A stretch of DNA of 64,000 bases from Elymus sibiricus. Lineage: Eukaryota; Streptophyta; Magnoliopsida; Poales; Poaceae. The stretch is from assembly GCA_039707655.1 (NCBI GenBank), contig CM077667.1, forward strand, positions 539,876,222 through 539,940,221. Reading direction: 5' to 3'. Under the pieces are notes generated by a model. It searched no databases and was not told the origin of the DNA. It saw only the letters and a program-made list of their open reading frames with translations. A program made the position numbers and the translations under genes. Positions 46,030 through 57,929 of this stretch are shown one piece after another (the stretch's first letter is position 1; each line of letters begins with the position of its first letter).

Positions 46030-46545
46030 CAAGCGGTAGTACCGCTGGTGCCCACGGTAGTACCGCTTATGCGGTAGTACCGCTGGTACTTCCGTGGCAA
46101 TACCGCTTGGGGTTTCCCCGAGCGTGCAACTCTCTGTTGCCAGTTTGCCATTTACGGTAGTAGAGCGGTAGTAGCACGGTAGTACTGCTCTGGCGGTACT
46201 ACCGCCCTTACTACCGCCGCCACTACCGCTTGCGGGGTTTCCTTCTGTGCACGTCTCTGTTGCCGTTTTCTGTTAAACGGTAGTAGTGCGGCTGTAGTGC
46301 GGTAGTACCGCTTGGTGCGGTACTTCCGCCCTGCACTACCGCTGCTCTACCGCTTGTGTTTCACAGAGTGTGCAAGTTTCTGTTGCTCGTTTCGGTTTAG
46401 CGGTAGTACCGCTTGGGTGGACGGTAGTACCGCTTGGTGCGGCACTACCGCTCTAGTCCCGTGTTCTCGCCTGCTGTTTTTGAATTACTACCGCTTAAGC
46501 GGTAGTACCGCTCGAAGGAGCGGTAGTACCGCTTGTACGCGTCCA
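46030..46545. repeat. Array of palindromic AGCGGTAGTACCGCT units
   Basis: More than a dozen complete or half copies of the odd-length palindrome GCGGTAGTACCGC, spaced irregularly, between the 5' edge of the LTR and its TATA box. Degenerate forms with GGTACTACCGCC also occur. Confidence 0.9.
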
Positions 46546-46576
46546 GCACGGGTAACGGTTGGATTTGGGGTGGCCC

Positions 46577-46584
46577 TATAAAAG
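46577..46584 (+). promoter_or_regulatory. TATA box of the LTR
   Basis: TATAAAAG in the context GCCCTATAAAAGGGG, about 30 bp downstream of the last palindrome unit and before a CT-rich leader; the likely Pol II core promoter of this retrotransposon. Confidence 0.7.
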
Positions 46585-47655
46585 GGGTCTTCTTCCCCAA
46601 CGGTTTTCTTATCTCTTCTAAGCTCTCTCTCCTCCATTGTTGACTTTCTAGAGCTTTGCTTTCTCTCAATCCCTCCATGGATTCTTGCTAGTTTTTGGGG
46701 GAAAAGAGAGAGGAGATCTAGATCCACATTTCCACCAATCACTTTCTCCTCTAAGTGAGGGGAACCCCTTGGATCTAGTTCTTGGAGTTCTTCGTGTTCT
46801 TCTTCGTTCTTCCTCTCATTTTTCCTCCATAGCTTTTGTTGCTTTGGTGGGATTTGGGAGAGGAGGACTTGGGCACTCCGTGTGCCCTTGCCATTGCATT
46901 AGTTGCATCGGTTTGAGTTCTCCGCGGGATTCGTGGAAGTTAGTAGTTGAGAAGCTTATTACTCTTGGGTGTTTGGGCACCCTAGAGCTTGTTCCTCTTG
47001 GGTGCCTTGGCGCCCTCGACGGCTTGGTGGCTTGGTGGTGCCTCGGAGCTCAATCATTGTGGTGTAAAGCTCCGGGCAAGCATCGGGGTCTCCAATTAGG
47101 TTGTGGAGATCGCCCCGAGCAATTTGACGGGTACCGGTGACCGCCCCCAAGGGTTGCCAAAGTGTACGGGTTCGGTGACCGCCCTCAAGGGTTGCCATTT
47201 GTACGGGTTCGGTGACCGCTCTCAAGGGTCCCTTAGTGGAATCACGGCACCTTGCATTGTGCGAGGGCGTGAGGAGAATACGGTGGCCCTAGTGGCATTG
47301 TTGGGGAGCATTGTGCCTCCACACCGCTCCAAACGGAGATTAGCATCCGCAAGGGTGTGAACTTCGGGATACATCGTCGTCTCCGCATGCCTCGGTTATC
47401 TCTTACCCGAGCCCTTTACTTATGCACTTTACTTTGTGATAGCCATATTGTATCTTGTTATATATCTTGCTATCACTTAGTTGTTTATCTTGCTTAGCAT
47501 AAGTTGTTGGTGCACATAGGTGAGCCTAGTCGATTTAGGTTTTGTGCTTGACAAATTAAACGCTAGTTTTATTCCGCATTTGTTCAAGCCTAAACCGTAA
47601 TTATTTTAAAGCGCCTATTCACCCCCCCCCTCTAGGCGACATCCACGATCTTTCA

Positions 47656-50610
47656 GATGCAAAGAGAAACTGCGCAAGTGAAAAGGAGAAGCTGAAGTTG
47701 CAGCGCATGTTAGAGGATCACAAGAAATTGTTGTACCCAAATTGCGAAGATGACAAGAAAAAGCTGGGTACCACACTGGAATTGCTGCAATGGAAGGCAG
47801 AGAATGGTGTACCTGACAAGGCATTTGAAAAGTTGCTGAAAATAATGAAGAATAAGCTACCAAAGGACAACGAATTGCCCGACAGTACGTACGAAGCAAA
47901 GAAGGACGTCTGCCCTCTAGGATTAGAGGTGCAGAAGATACATGCATGCCCTAATGACTGCATCCTCTACCGCGGTGAGTACGAGGATTTGAATGCATGC
48001 CCGGTATGCTGTGCATTGCGCTATAAGATCGGCCGCGATGACCCTGGTGATGTTGCGGGCGAGCGCCCCAGGAAGAAGATTCCTGCCAAGGTGATGTGGT
48101 ATGCTCCTATAATACCACGGTTGAAACGTTTGTTCCAAAACAAAGAGCATTCCAAGTTGATGCGATGGCACAAAGATGACCGTAAGAAAGACGGGAACTT
48201 GAGAGTACCCGCTGACGGATCACAGTGGAGAAAAATCGAGAGAAAGTGCAAGGACTTTGCAGATGACGCAAGGAACGTATGGTTTGGTTTAAGTGCAGAT
48301 GGCATCAATCCTTTTGGGGAGCAGAGCAGCAATCATAGCACCTGGCCTGTGACTCTATGTATCTATAACCTTCCTCCTTGGTTGTGCATGAAGCGGAAGT
48401 TCATTATGATGCCAGTGCTCATCCAAGGCCCCAAGTAACCCGGCAACGACATTGATGTGTACCTAAGGACATTAGTCGAAGAACTTTTAGAGCTGTGGAA
48501 TGGAAAAGGTGTACGTGCGTGGGATGAGCACAAACAGTAGGAATTTGACCTGCGAGCGTTGCTGTTTGTAACCATCAATGATTGGCCTGCTCTCAGTAAC
48601 CTTTTAGGACAGACAAACAAGGGATACCACGCATGCACGCACTGTTTAGATCATACCGACAGTATATATTTGGATAAATGTAAGAAGAATGTGTACCTGG
48701 GGCATCGTCGATTTCTTCAGAGCAGGCATCCCGTAAGAAAGAAAGGCAAGCATTTCAAAGGTGAGGCAGATCACCGGAAGAAGCCTCGCCACCGTACTGG
48801 TGATGATATACTTGATATGGTCAAGGGTTTAAAAGTAATCTTTGGAAAGGGTCCTGGCGGACAATCTGTTCCGAATGACGCTGACGGACGCGCACCCATG
48901 TGGAAGAAGAAATCTATATTTTGGGACCTACCCTATTGGAAAGACCTAGAGGTCTGCTCTGCAATCGATGTGATGCACGTGACGAAGAATCTTTGCGTGA
49001 ACCTGCTAGGCTTCTTGGGCGTGTATGGGAAGACAAAAGATACACCGGAGGCACGGGAGGACCAGCAACATATGCACGGAGAAGACGGCATGGATCCAAA
49101 GCAGTTTCAGGGTCATGCCAGCTACGCTCTTACCAAAGAAGAGAAGGAAATCTTCTTCGAATGCCTGCTCAGTATGAAGGTCCCGTCTGGCTTCTCGTCG
49201 AATATAAAGGGAATAATAAATATGGCAGAGAAAAAGTTCCAGAACCTAAACTCTCATGACTGCCACGTGATTATGACGCAACTGCTTCCGGTTGCATTGA
49301 GGGGGCTTCTACCGGAAAATGTTCGATTAGCCATTGTGAAGCTATGTGAATTCCTCAATGCAATCTCTCAGAAGGTAATCGATCCAGAAATCCTACCAAA
49401 GTTAGAGAATGATTTGGTGCAATGTCTTGTTAGTTTCGAGTTGGTGTTCCCACAATCCTTCTTCAATATCATGACGCACGTCCTAGTTCACCTAGTCGAG
49501 GAGATTGCCATTCTGGGTCCTGTATTTCTACACAATATGTTCCCCTTTGAGAGGTTCATGGGAGTCTTAAAGAAATATGGTCATAATCGTGCTAGGCCAG
49601 AAGGAAGCATCTCCAAGGGCCATTAAATAGAGGAGGTCATTGAGTTTTGTGTTGACTTTATTCCTGACATTAAGCCGATTGGTGTTCCTGAATCGCGACA
49701 TGAGGGCAGACTGGGTGGAAAAGGCACGCTAGGAAAGAATTCAGTAATATGCCGGGACGGGCATTCTTTGGCGGAATCACACTACACAGTTCTACAAAGT
49801 TCCGCCTTGGTGGCTCCGTATATCGAGCAACACAAGAATATTCTACGCTCCAAACACCCGGAGCAGTCTGACGACTGGATTACTCATGAACAAACTGTGA
49901 CTTTCGCCGGTGGGTTGCAGAAACGTCTCATGCATGACGACACTGTTGCAGATGACATGTACTTGTTGTCCAAGTTACCATCTTCGACTATATTGACTTT
50001 CAAAGGGTACGAGATAAATGGGAATACATTTTACAGGATCGCCCAAGATAAAAAGAGCGCCAACCAAAACAGTGGTGTCCACTTTGATGCAGCAAACACC
50101 AATAGGCCAAAGGACACATATTATGGTTACATAGAGGAGATTTGGGAACTTGACTATGGACTTGGTTTGAAGGTCCCTTTGTTTCGGTGCAAATGGGTCA
50201 ATCTGAGAGGAGGCGGGGTAAAGGAAGACCGGCAGTACGCAATGACAACAGTGGATCTCAACAATCTTGGGTAAGCAGACGAACCATTCGTCCTAGCCAA
50301 TTATGTGGCGCAGGTTTTCTATGTGAAGGACATGTCTACCAAGCCGAGAAAAAGAAAAGATAAGGAAGCGAATACATCATACGATGAGCCAAAGCGCCAC
50401 ATAGTTCTTTCAAGGAAAAGAAACATCGTGGGAGTGGAGGACAAGACAGACATGTCAGAAGATTATGAAAAGTTTCATGAAATTGCTCCCTTCACAGTGA
50501 ATGTTGACCCGAGCATCAAGTTAAACGATGAAGATTGTCCATGGTTACGGCGCAAAGGGACACACGCGAAGAAAAAGTTTTATACCCAAAGATCCCACTC
50601 TGGGATGTGA
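47656..50610 (+). pseudogene. TNP2 transposase of element C, 5' truncated, four nonsense codons
   Basis: Continuous in one frame from the retrotransposon junction (DAKRNCASEKEKLKLQ) to 50610. It aligns throughout with the element A TNP2 from its residue about 135 onward: Transposase_21 motifs NVWFGLSADGINPFGEQ and TNKGYHACTHCLDHTD, DUF4218 with HDCHVIMTQLLPVALRG, and DUF4216 with YYGYIEEIWELDYG. Stops are TAA 48436-48438, TAG 48538-48540, TAA 49624-49626 and TAA 50272-50274. The N-terminal Transpos_assoc domain is missing. The copy is dead, but there are no frameshifts. Confidence 0.9.
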
Positions 50611-50741
50611 CCGGCTTCTCTAGTTAGTTTTCGGACTTATATATCTCGAAAGTCCCACTTCGGACAAACCGGAGGGAATTTTTGTAATATTAGTGTACTT
50701 ATGTGTTTTGGCATTTGAAACGCGAAGAAATATTATGTCCA
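50611..50741. other. TNP2 3' flank
   Basis: Short sequence containing two copies of CCCACT(C/T)(T/C)GG and a TATATATCTCG. It leads into the tandem array. No gene. Confidence 0.5.
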
Positions 50742-53700
50742 AAGCCACGTCATCAATTTTCAACCCTTTCTGACTTCATTTGCTATTTTTCATGCATTTA
50801 CTGATTTTTTTGAGCTAAATGACCCTAAAATTGAAAAGCACTACACATGAACTCTGAAAAGGTTGAAAGTTGGCATGGTATCATCATTTCACCGACATAG
50901 CATGTGCTAAAAAGTTGAGAGGGTTACGGCAAAAACTGGATGCACTTCGTGTACAAAATGGACAATCTCTTTCGAAGTATCAGGGTTTCAGACGAAAACT
51001 CGTCTGTTACAAAGGCATTTCATTTTTTTAAACTTATTTCAACTCCAGACTTTTTGTGTGTTCAGTATGCACCATTCGAAGACATGTCGTCAATTTTCAA
51101 CCCTTTCCGACTTCATTTGCTATTTTTCATGCATTTACTGATTTTTTTTGAGCTAAATGACCCTAAAATTGAAAAGCACTACAAATGAACTCTGAAAAGG
51201 TTGAAAGTTGGCATGGTATCATCATGTCACCCACATAGCATGTGCTAAAAAGTTGAGAGGGTTACGGCAAAAACTGGATGCACTTCGTGTACAAAATGGA
51301 CAATCTCTTTCGAAGTATCAGGGTTTCAGACGAAAACTCGTCTGTTACAAAGGCATTTCATTTTTTTTAACTTATTTCAACTCTAGACTTTTTGTGTGTT
51401 CAGTATGCACCATTCGAAGACACGTCATCAATTCTCAACCCTTTCCGACTTCATTTGCTATTTTTCATGCACTTACTGATTTTTTTTGAGCTAAATGACC
51501 CTAAAATTGAAAAGCACTACAAATGAACTCTGAAAAGGTTGAAAGTTTGCATGGTATCATCATTTCACCCACATAGCATGTTCTAAAAAGTTGAGAGGGT
51601 TACGGCAAAAACTGGATGCACTTCATGTACAAAATGGACAATCTCTTTCGAAGTATCAGGGTTTCAGACGAAAACTCGTCTGTTACAAAGGCATTTCATT
51701 TTTTTAAACTTATTTCACTGCCAGACTTTTTGTGTGTTCAGTATGCACCATTCGAAGCCACGTCATCAATTTTCAACCCTTTCCGACTTCATTTCTATTT
51801 TTCATGCATTTACTGATTTTTTTGAGCTAAATGACCCTAAAATTGAAAAGCACTACAAATGAACTCTGAAAAGGTTGAAAGTTGGCATGGTATCATCATT
51901 TCACCCACATAGCATGTGCTAAAAAGTTGAGAGGGTTACGGCACAAACTGGATGCACTTCGTGTACAAAATGGACAATCTCTTTCGAAGTATCAGGGTTT
52001 CAAACGAAAACTCGTCTGTTTACAAAGGCATTTCATTTTTTTAAACTTATTTCAACTCTAGACTTTTTGTGTGTCAGTATGCACCATTCGAAGCCACGTC
52101 ATCAATTTTCAACCCTTTCTGACTTCATTTGCTATTTTTCATGCATTTACTGATTTTTTTGAGCTAAATGACCCTAAAATTGAAAAGCACTACAAATGAT
52201 CTGAAAAGGTTGAAAGTTGGCATGGTATCATCATTTCACCCACATAGCATGTGCTAAAAATTTGAGAGGGTTACGGCAAAAACTGGATCCACTTCGTGTA
52301 CAAAATGGACAATCTCTTTCAAAGTATCAGGGTTTCAGACGAAAACTCGTCTGTTACAAAGGCATTTCATTTTTTTAAACTTATTTCAACTCCAGACTTT
52401 TTGTGTGTTCATTATGCACCATTCGAAGCCACGTCATCAATTTTCAACCCTTTCCGACTTCATTTCTATTTTTCATGCATTTACTGATTTTTTTGAGCTA
52501 AATGACCCTAAAATTGAAAAGCACTACAAATGAACTCTGAAAAGGTTGAAAGTTGGCATGGTATCATCATTTCACCCACATAGCATGTGCTAAAAAGTTG
52601 AGAGGGTTACGGCACAAACTGGATGCACTTCGTGTACAAAATGGACAATCTCTTTCGAAGTATCAGGGTTTCAAACGAAAACTCGTCTGTTTACAAAGGC
52701 ATTTCATTTTTTTAAACTTATTTCAACTCTAGACTTTTTGTGTGTCAGTATGCACCATTCGAAGCCACGTCATCAATTTTCAACCCTTTCTGACTTCATT
52801 TGCTATTTTTCATGCATTTACTGATTTTTTTGAGCTAAATGACCCTAAAATTGAAAAGCACTACAAATGATCTGAAAAGGTTGAAAGTTGGCATGGTATC
52901 ATCATTTCACCCACATAGCATGTGCTAAAAATTTGAGAGGGTTACGGCAAAAACTGGATCCACTTCGTGTACAAAATGGACAATCTCTTTCAAAGTATCA
53001 GGGTTTCAGACGAAAACTCGTCTGTTACAAAGGCATTTCATTTTTTTAAACTTATTTCAACTCCAGACTTTTTGTGTGTTCATTATGCACCATTCGAAGC
53101 CACGTCATCAATTTTCAACCCTTTCTGACTTCATTTGCTATTTTTCATGCATTTATTGATTTTTTTGAGCTAAATGACCCTAAAATTGAAAAGCACTACA
53201 AATGAACTCTGAAAAGGTTGAAAGTTGGCATGGTATCATCATTTCACCCACATAGCATGTGCTAAAAAGTTGAGAGGGTTACGGCAAAAACTGGATGCAC
53301 TTCGTGTACAAAATGGACAATCTCTTTCGAAGTATCACGGTTTCAGACGAAAACTCGTCTGTTACAAAGGCATTTCATTTTTTAAAACTTATTTCAACTC
53401 CAGACTTTTTTTGTATTTAGTATGCACCATTCGAAGTCACGTCATCAATTTTCAACCCTTTCTGACTTCATTTGCTATTTTTCATGCATTTACTGATTTT
53501 TTGAGCTAAATGACCCTAAAATAGAAAAGCACTACAAATGAACTCTGAAAAGGTTGAAAGTTGGCATGGTATCATCATTTCACCCACATAGCAAGTGCTA
53601 AAAAGTTGAGAGGGTTACGGCAAAAGCTGGATCCACTTCGTGTACAAAATGGACAATCTCTTTCGAAGTATCAGGGTTTCAGACGAAAACTCGTCTGTTA

Positions 53701-56700
53701 CAAAGCCATTTCACTTTTTTAAACTTATTTCAACTCCAGACTTTTTGTGTGTTTAGTATGCACCATTCGAAGACACGTCATCAATGTTCAACCCTTTCTG
53801 ACTTCATTTGCTATTTTTCATGCATTTACTGATTTTTTTGAGCTAAATGACACTAAAATTGAAAGCACTACAAATGAACTCTGAAAAGGTTGAAAGTTGG
53901 CATGGTATCATCATTTCACCCACATAGCATGTGCTAAAAAGTTGAGAGGGTTACGGCAAAAACTGGATGCACTTCGTGTACAAAATGGACAATCTATTTC
54001 GAAGTATCAGGGTTTCAGACGAAAACTCGTCTGTTACAAAGGCATTTCATTTTTTTAAACTTATTTCAACTCCAGACTTTTTGTGTGTTCAGTATGCCCC
54101 ATTCGAAGCCACGTCATCAATTTTCAACCCTTTCTGACTTCATTTGCTATTTTTCATGCATTTACTGATTTTTTGAGCTAAATGACCCTAAAATAGAAAA
54201 GCACTACAAATGAACTCTGAAAAGTTGAAAGTTGGCATGGTATCATCATTTCACCCACATAGCAAGTGCTAAAAAGTTGAGAGGGTTACGGCAAAAGCTG
54301 GATCCACTTCGTGTACAAAATGGACAATCTCTTTCGAAGTATCAGGGTTTCAGACGAAAACTCGTCTGTTACAAAGCCATTTCATTTTTTTAAACTTATT
54401 TCAACTCCAGACTTTTTGTGTGTTTAGTATGCACCATTCGAAGACACGTCATCAATGTTCAACCCTTTCTGACTTCATTTGCTATTTTTCATGCATTTAC
54501 TGATTTTTTTGAGCTAAATGACACTAAAATTGAAAGCACTACAAATGAACTCTGAAAAGGTTGAAAGTTGGCATGGTATCATCATTTCACCCACATAGCA
54601 TGTGCTAAAAAGTTGAGAGGGTTACGGCAAAAACTGGATGCAGTTCGTGTACAAAATGGACAATCTCTTTCGAAGTATCAGGGTTTCAGACGAAAACTCG
54701 TCTGTTACAAAGGCATTTCATTTTTTTAAACTTATTTCAACACCAGACTTTTTGTGTGTTCAGTATGCACCATTCGAAGCCACGTCATCAATTTTCAACC
54801 CTTTCTGACTTCATTTGCTATTTTTCATGCATTTACTGATTTTTTTGAGCTAAATGGCCCTAAAATTGAAAAGCACTACAAATGAACTCTGAAAAGGTTG
54901 AAGTTGGCATGGTATCATCATTTCACCCACATAGCATGTGCTAAAAAGTTGAGAGGGTTACGGCAAAAACTGGATGCACTTCGTGTACAAAATGGACAAT
55001 CTCTTTCGAAGTATCAGGGTTTTAGACGAAAACTCGTCTGTTACAAAGGCATTTCATTTTTTTAAACTTACTTCAACTCCAGACTTTTTGTGTGTTCAGT
55101 ATGCACCATTCGAAGACACGTCGTCAATTTTCAACCCTTTCCTACTTCATTTGCTATTTTTCATGCATTTACTGATTTTTTTTGAGCTAAATGACCCTAA
55201 AATTGAAAAGCACTACAAATGAACTCTGAAAAGGTTGAAAGTTGGCATGGTATCATCATGTCACCCACATAGCATGTGCTAAAAAGTTGAGAGGGTTACG
55301 GCAAAAACTGGATGCACTTCGTGTACAAAATGGACAATCTCTTTCGAAGTATCAGGGTTTCAGACGAAAACTCGTCTGTTACAAAGGCATTTCATTTTTT
55401 TAAACTTATTTCAACTCCAGACTTTTTGTGTGTTCAGTATGCACCATTCGAAGCCACGTCATCAATTTTCAACCCTTTCCGACTTCATTTGCTATTTTTC
55501 ATGCATTTACTGATTTTTTTGAGCTAAATGACCCTAAAATTGAAAAGCACTACAAATGAACTCTGAAAAGGTTGAAATTTGGCATGGTATCATAATTTCA
55601 CCCACATAGCATGTGCTAAAAAGTTGAGAGGGTTACGGCACAAACTGGATGCACTTCGTGTACAAAATGGACAATCTCTTTCGAAGTATCAGGGTTTCAA
55701 ACGAAAACTCGTCTGTTACAAAGGCATTTCATTTTTTTAAACTTATTTCAACTCCACACTTTTTGTGTGTTCAGTATGCACCATTCGAAGGCACGTTATC
55801 AATTTTCAACCCTTTCTGACTTCATTTGCTATTTTTCATGCATTTACTGATTTTTTTGAGCTAAATGACCCTAAAATTGAAAAGCACTACAAATGAACTC
55901 TGAAAAGGTTGAAAGTTGGCATGGTAACATCATTTCACCCACATAGCATGTGCTAAAAAGTTGAGAGGGTTACGGCAAAAACTGGATGCACTTCGTGTAC
56001 AAAATGGACAATCTCTTTCGAAGTATCAGGGTTTCAGACGAAAACTCGTCTGTTACAAAGGCATTTCATTTTTTTAAACTTATTTCAACTCCAGACTTTT
56101 TGTGTGTTCAGTATGCACCATTCGAAGCCACGTCATCAATTTTCAACCCTTTCTGACTTCATTTGCTATTTTTCATGCATTTACTGATTTTTTTGAGCTA
56201 AATGACCCTAAAATTGAAAAGCACTACAAATGAACTCTGAAAAGGTTGAAAGTTGGCATGGTATCATCATTTCACCCACATAGCATGTGCTAAAAAGTTG
56301 AGAGGGTTACGGCAAAAAATGGATGCACTTCGTGTACAAAATGGACAATCTCTTTCGAAGTATCAGGGTTTCAGACGAAAACTTGTCTGTTACAAAGGCA
56401 TTTCATTTTTTTAAACTTATTTCAACTCCAGACTTTTTGTGTGTTCAGTATGCACCATTCGAAGACACGTCATCAATTTTCAACCCTTTCTGACTTCATT
56501 TGCTATTTGTCATGCATTTATTGATTTTTTTGAGCTAAATGACCCTAAAATTGAAAAGCACTACAAATGAACTCTGAAAAGGTTGAAAGTTGGCATGGTA
56601 TCATCATTTCACCCACATAGCATGTGCTAAAAAGTTGAGAGGGTTACGGCAAAAACTGGATGCACTTCGTGTACAAAATGGACAATCTCTTTCGAAGTAT

Positions 56701-57420
56701 CAGGGTTTTAGACGAAAACTCGTCTGTTACAAAGGCATTTCATTTTTTTAAACTTACTTCAACTCCAGACTTTTTGTGTGTTCAGTATGCACCATTCGAA
56801 GACACGTCGTCAATTTTCAACCCTTTCCGACTTCATTTGCTATTTTTCATGCATTTACTGATTTTTTTTGAGCTAAATGACCCTAAAATTGAAAAGCACT
56901 ACAAATGAACTCTGAAAAGGTTGAAAGTTGGCATGGTATCATCATGTCACCCACATAGCATGTGCTAAAAAGTTGAGAGGGTTACGGCAAAAACTGGATG
57001 CACTTCGTGTACAAAATGGACAATCTCTTTCGAAGTATCAGGGTTTCAGACGAAAACTCGTCTGTTACAAAGGCATTTCATTTTTTTAAACTTATTTCAA
57101 CTCCAGACTTTTTGTGTGTTCAGTATGCACCATTCGAAGCCACGTCATCAATTTTCAACCCTTTCTGACTTCATTTGCTATTTTTCATGCATTTACTGAT
57201 TTTTTTGAGCTAAATGGCCCTAAAATTGAAAAGCACTACAAATGAACTCTGAAAAGGTTGAAGTTGGCATGGTATCATCATTTCACCCACATAGCATGTG
57301 CTAAAAAGTTGAGAGGGTTACGGCAAAAACTGGATCCACTTCGTGTACAAAATGGACAATCTCTTTCGAAGTATCAGGGTTTCAGACGAAAACTCGTCTG
57401 TTACAAAGGCATTTCATTTT
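50742..57420. repeat. Tandem array, about 335-341 bp unit, 20 copies
   Basis: The marker GAGAGGGTTACGG occurs 20 times between about 50915 and 57315. Units are very similar. Private variants show larger repeats: pairs of units repeated with a 671-bp offset (GTCTGTTTACAAAGG at about 52016 and 52687; CAAAAGCTGGATCC at about 53621 and 54292) and a five-unit offset of about 1.69 kb (GGTTTTAGACG at about 55019 and 56704). Short repeated ORFs inside units are not likely genes. Element A has only two or three copies. Confidence 0.95.
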
Positions 57421-57728
57421 TTGAATAACCTAATAATTATCAAATTGAATATAATGATAAAACACGCTAATATTAAATAGCAGAAAAAAGAATCACTGCA
57501 AAATCTATTTTTAAAGTAAAGTTATTCACAAATTAGTGATTCACACAAATTTCAAATAATTCGAATTTAAACTATTCAAATTTGAAAACTACTGCCACTA
57601 ACAGAAAGTTTATAACTTTTTTGACCTAACGCAAAAAGATTCACTCATTAATTCTAAATAAAGCAAAAAAAAACTCAGAAACAAAAGAAAATAAATAAAA
57701 CAGAAATAAAAAAAACTGAAAAGTAAAT
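57421..57728. other. AT-rich spacer of element C
   Basis: Reverse-complement relative of 26640-26880 in element A. No gene. Confidence 0.6.
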
Positions 57729-57845
57729 AAAAAAATGCCCGCCTACTAGGCCACCACAGCGTATTGGGCCAGGATGCAGGCCCAGTAGGCCCAACAGGGC
57801 AGCACTGGTGCGGTAGGCCCAGAAGGCCTGCATTAGAGAGGAGCT
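57729..57845 (-). ncRNA. Predicted Pol III hairpin RNA from element C
   Basis: Minus-strand counterpart of 26433-26582. From the predicted start at 57845 the sequence AGCTCCTCTCTAATGCAGG resembles AACTCCTCTGAACTACAGG of the A copy. It folds through CCTACTGGGCC / GGCCTAGTAGG, where one pair has become G:U but pairing is kept, and through TTGGGCC / GGCCCAA. It ends in seven Ts (57735-57729). Function is unknown. Confidence 0.5.
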
Positions 57846-57868
57846 CGACACGGTAGCCGCGGCGGGGC

Positions 57869-57911
57869 TTATAAACCAGTGCGAGCTCCTCTCAACTAGC
57901 GAGGTGGGACT
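57869..57911 (-). promoter_or_regulatory. U6-type Pol III promoter module (USE plus TATA)
   Basis: On minus AGTCCCACCTCG (57911-57900) lies exactly 25 bp before TTATAA (57874-57869), the same spacing as at 26367 and 28316. It points away from the element C genes. Confidence 0.65.
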
Positions 57912-57929
57912 AAACATTCGACACGGGAA

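Larger units (their letters stand above)
40596..47655 (+). mobile_element. 5'-truncated non-autonomous LTR retrotransposon in element C
   Basis: It begins abruptly inside the gag ORF with no 5' LTR. It then has a long non-coding internal region, a polypurine tract AAATGGGGGAGAT, and a 3' LTR (44904-47655). No polymerase is encoded. The right junction splits the TNP2 gene at 47655/47656. The left junction abuts the element C leader, so the 5' LTR, its duplication and about 1.4 kb of C (as judged by element A) were deleted together. Confidence 0.8.
44904..47655 (+). repeat. 3' LTR with TGAAAGA / TCTTTCA ends
   Basis: 2752 bp. Its ends form a 7-bp perfect inverted repeat. U3 includes a palindrome array (46030-46545) directly upstream of a TATA box. 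R/U5 follows with a GGTACCGGTGACCGCC-type short repeat around 47130-47225. The 5' partner LTR is absent. Confidence 0.85.

Noticed and set aside
50590..50670. CCCACTCTGG and GTCCCACTTCGG near the TNP2 end
   Set aside because: Partial USE resemblance only, and no TATA box at the right distance.
50940..57100. Repeated ORFs of 60-95 aa (MHFVYKMDNLFRSIRV type and MAWYHHFTHIACAKKL type)
   Set aside because: They recur once per tandem unit, differ mainly by frame-breaking changes, and have no start context or domain; they are by-products of the repeat.
50742..57420. CRISPR-like or centromeric satellite interpretation
   Set aside because: Units are directly adjacent with no unique spacers, and the array lies inside a CACTA element with a counterpart in element A.
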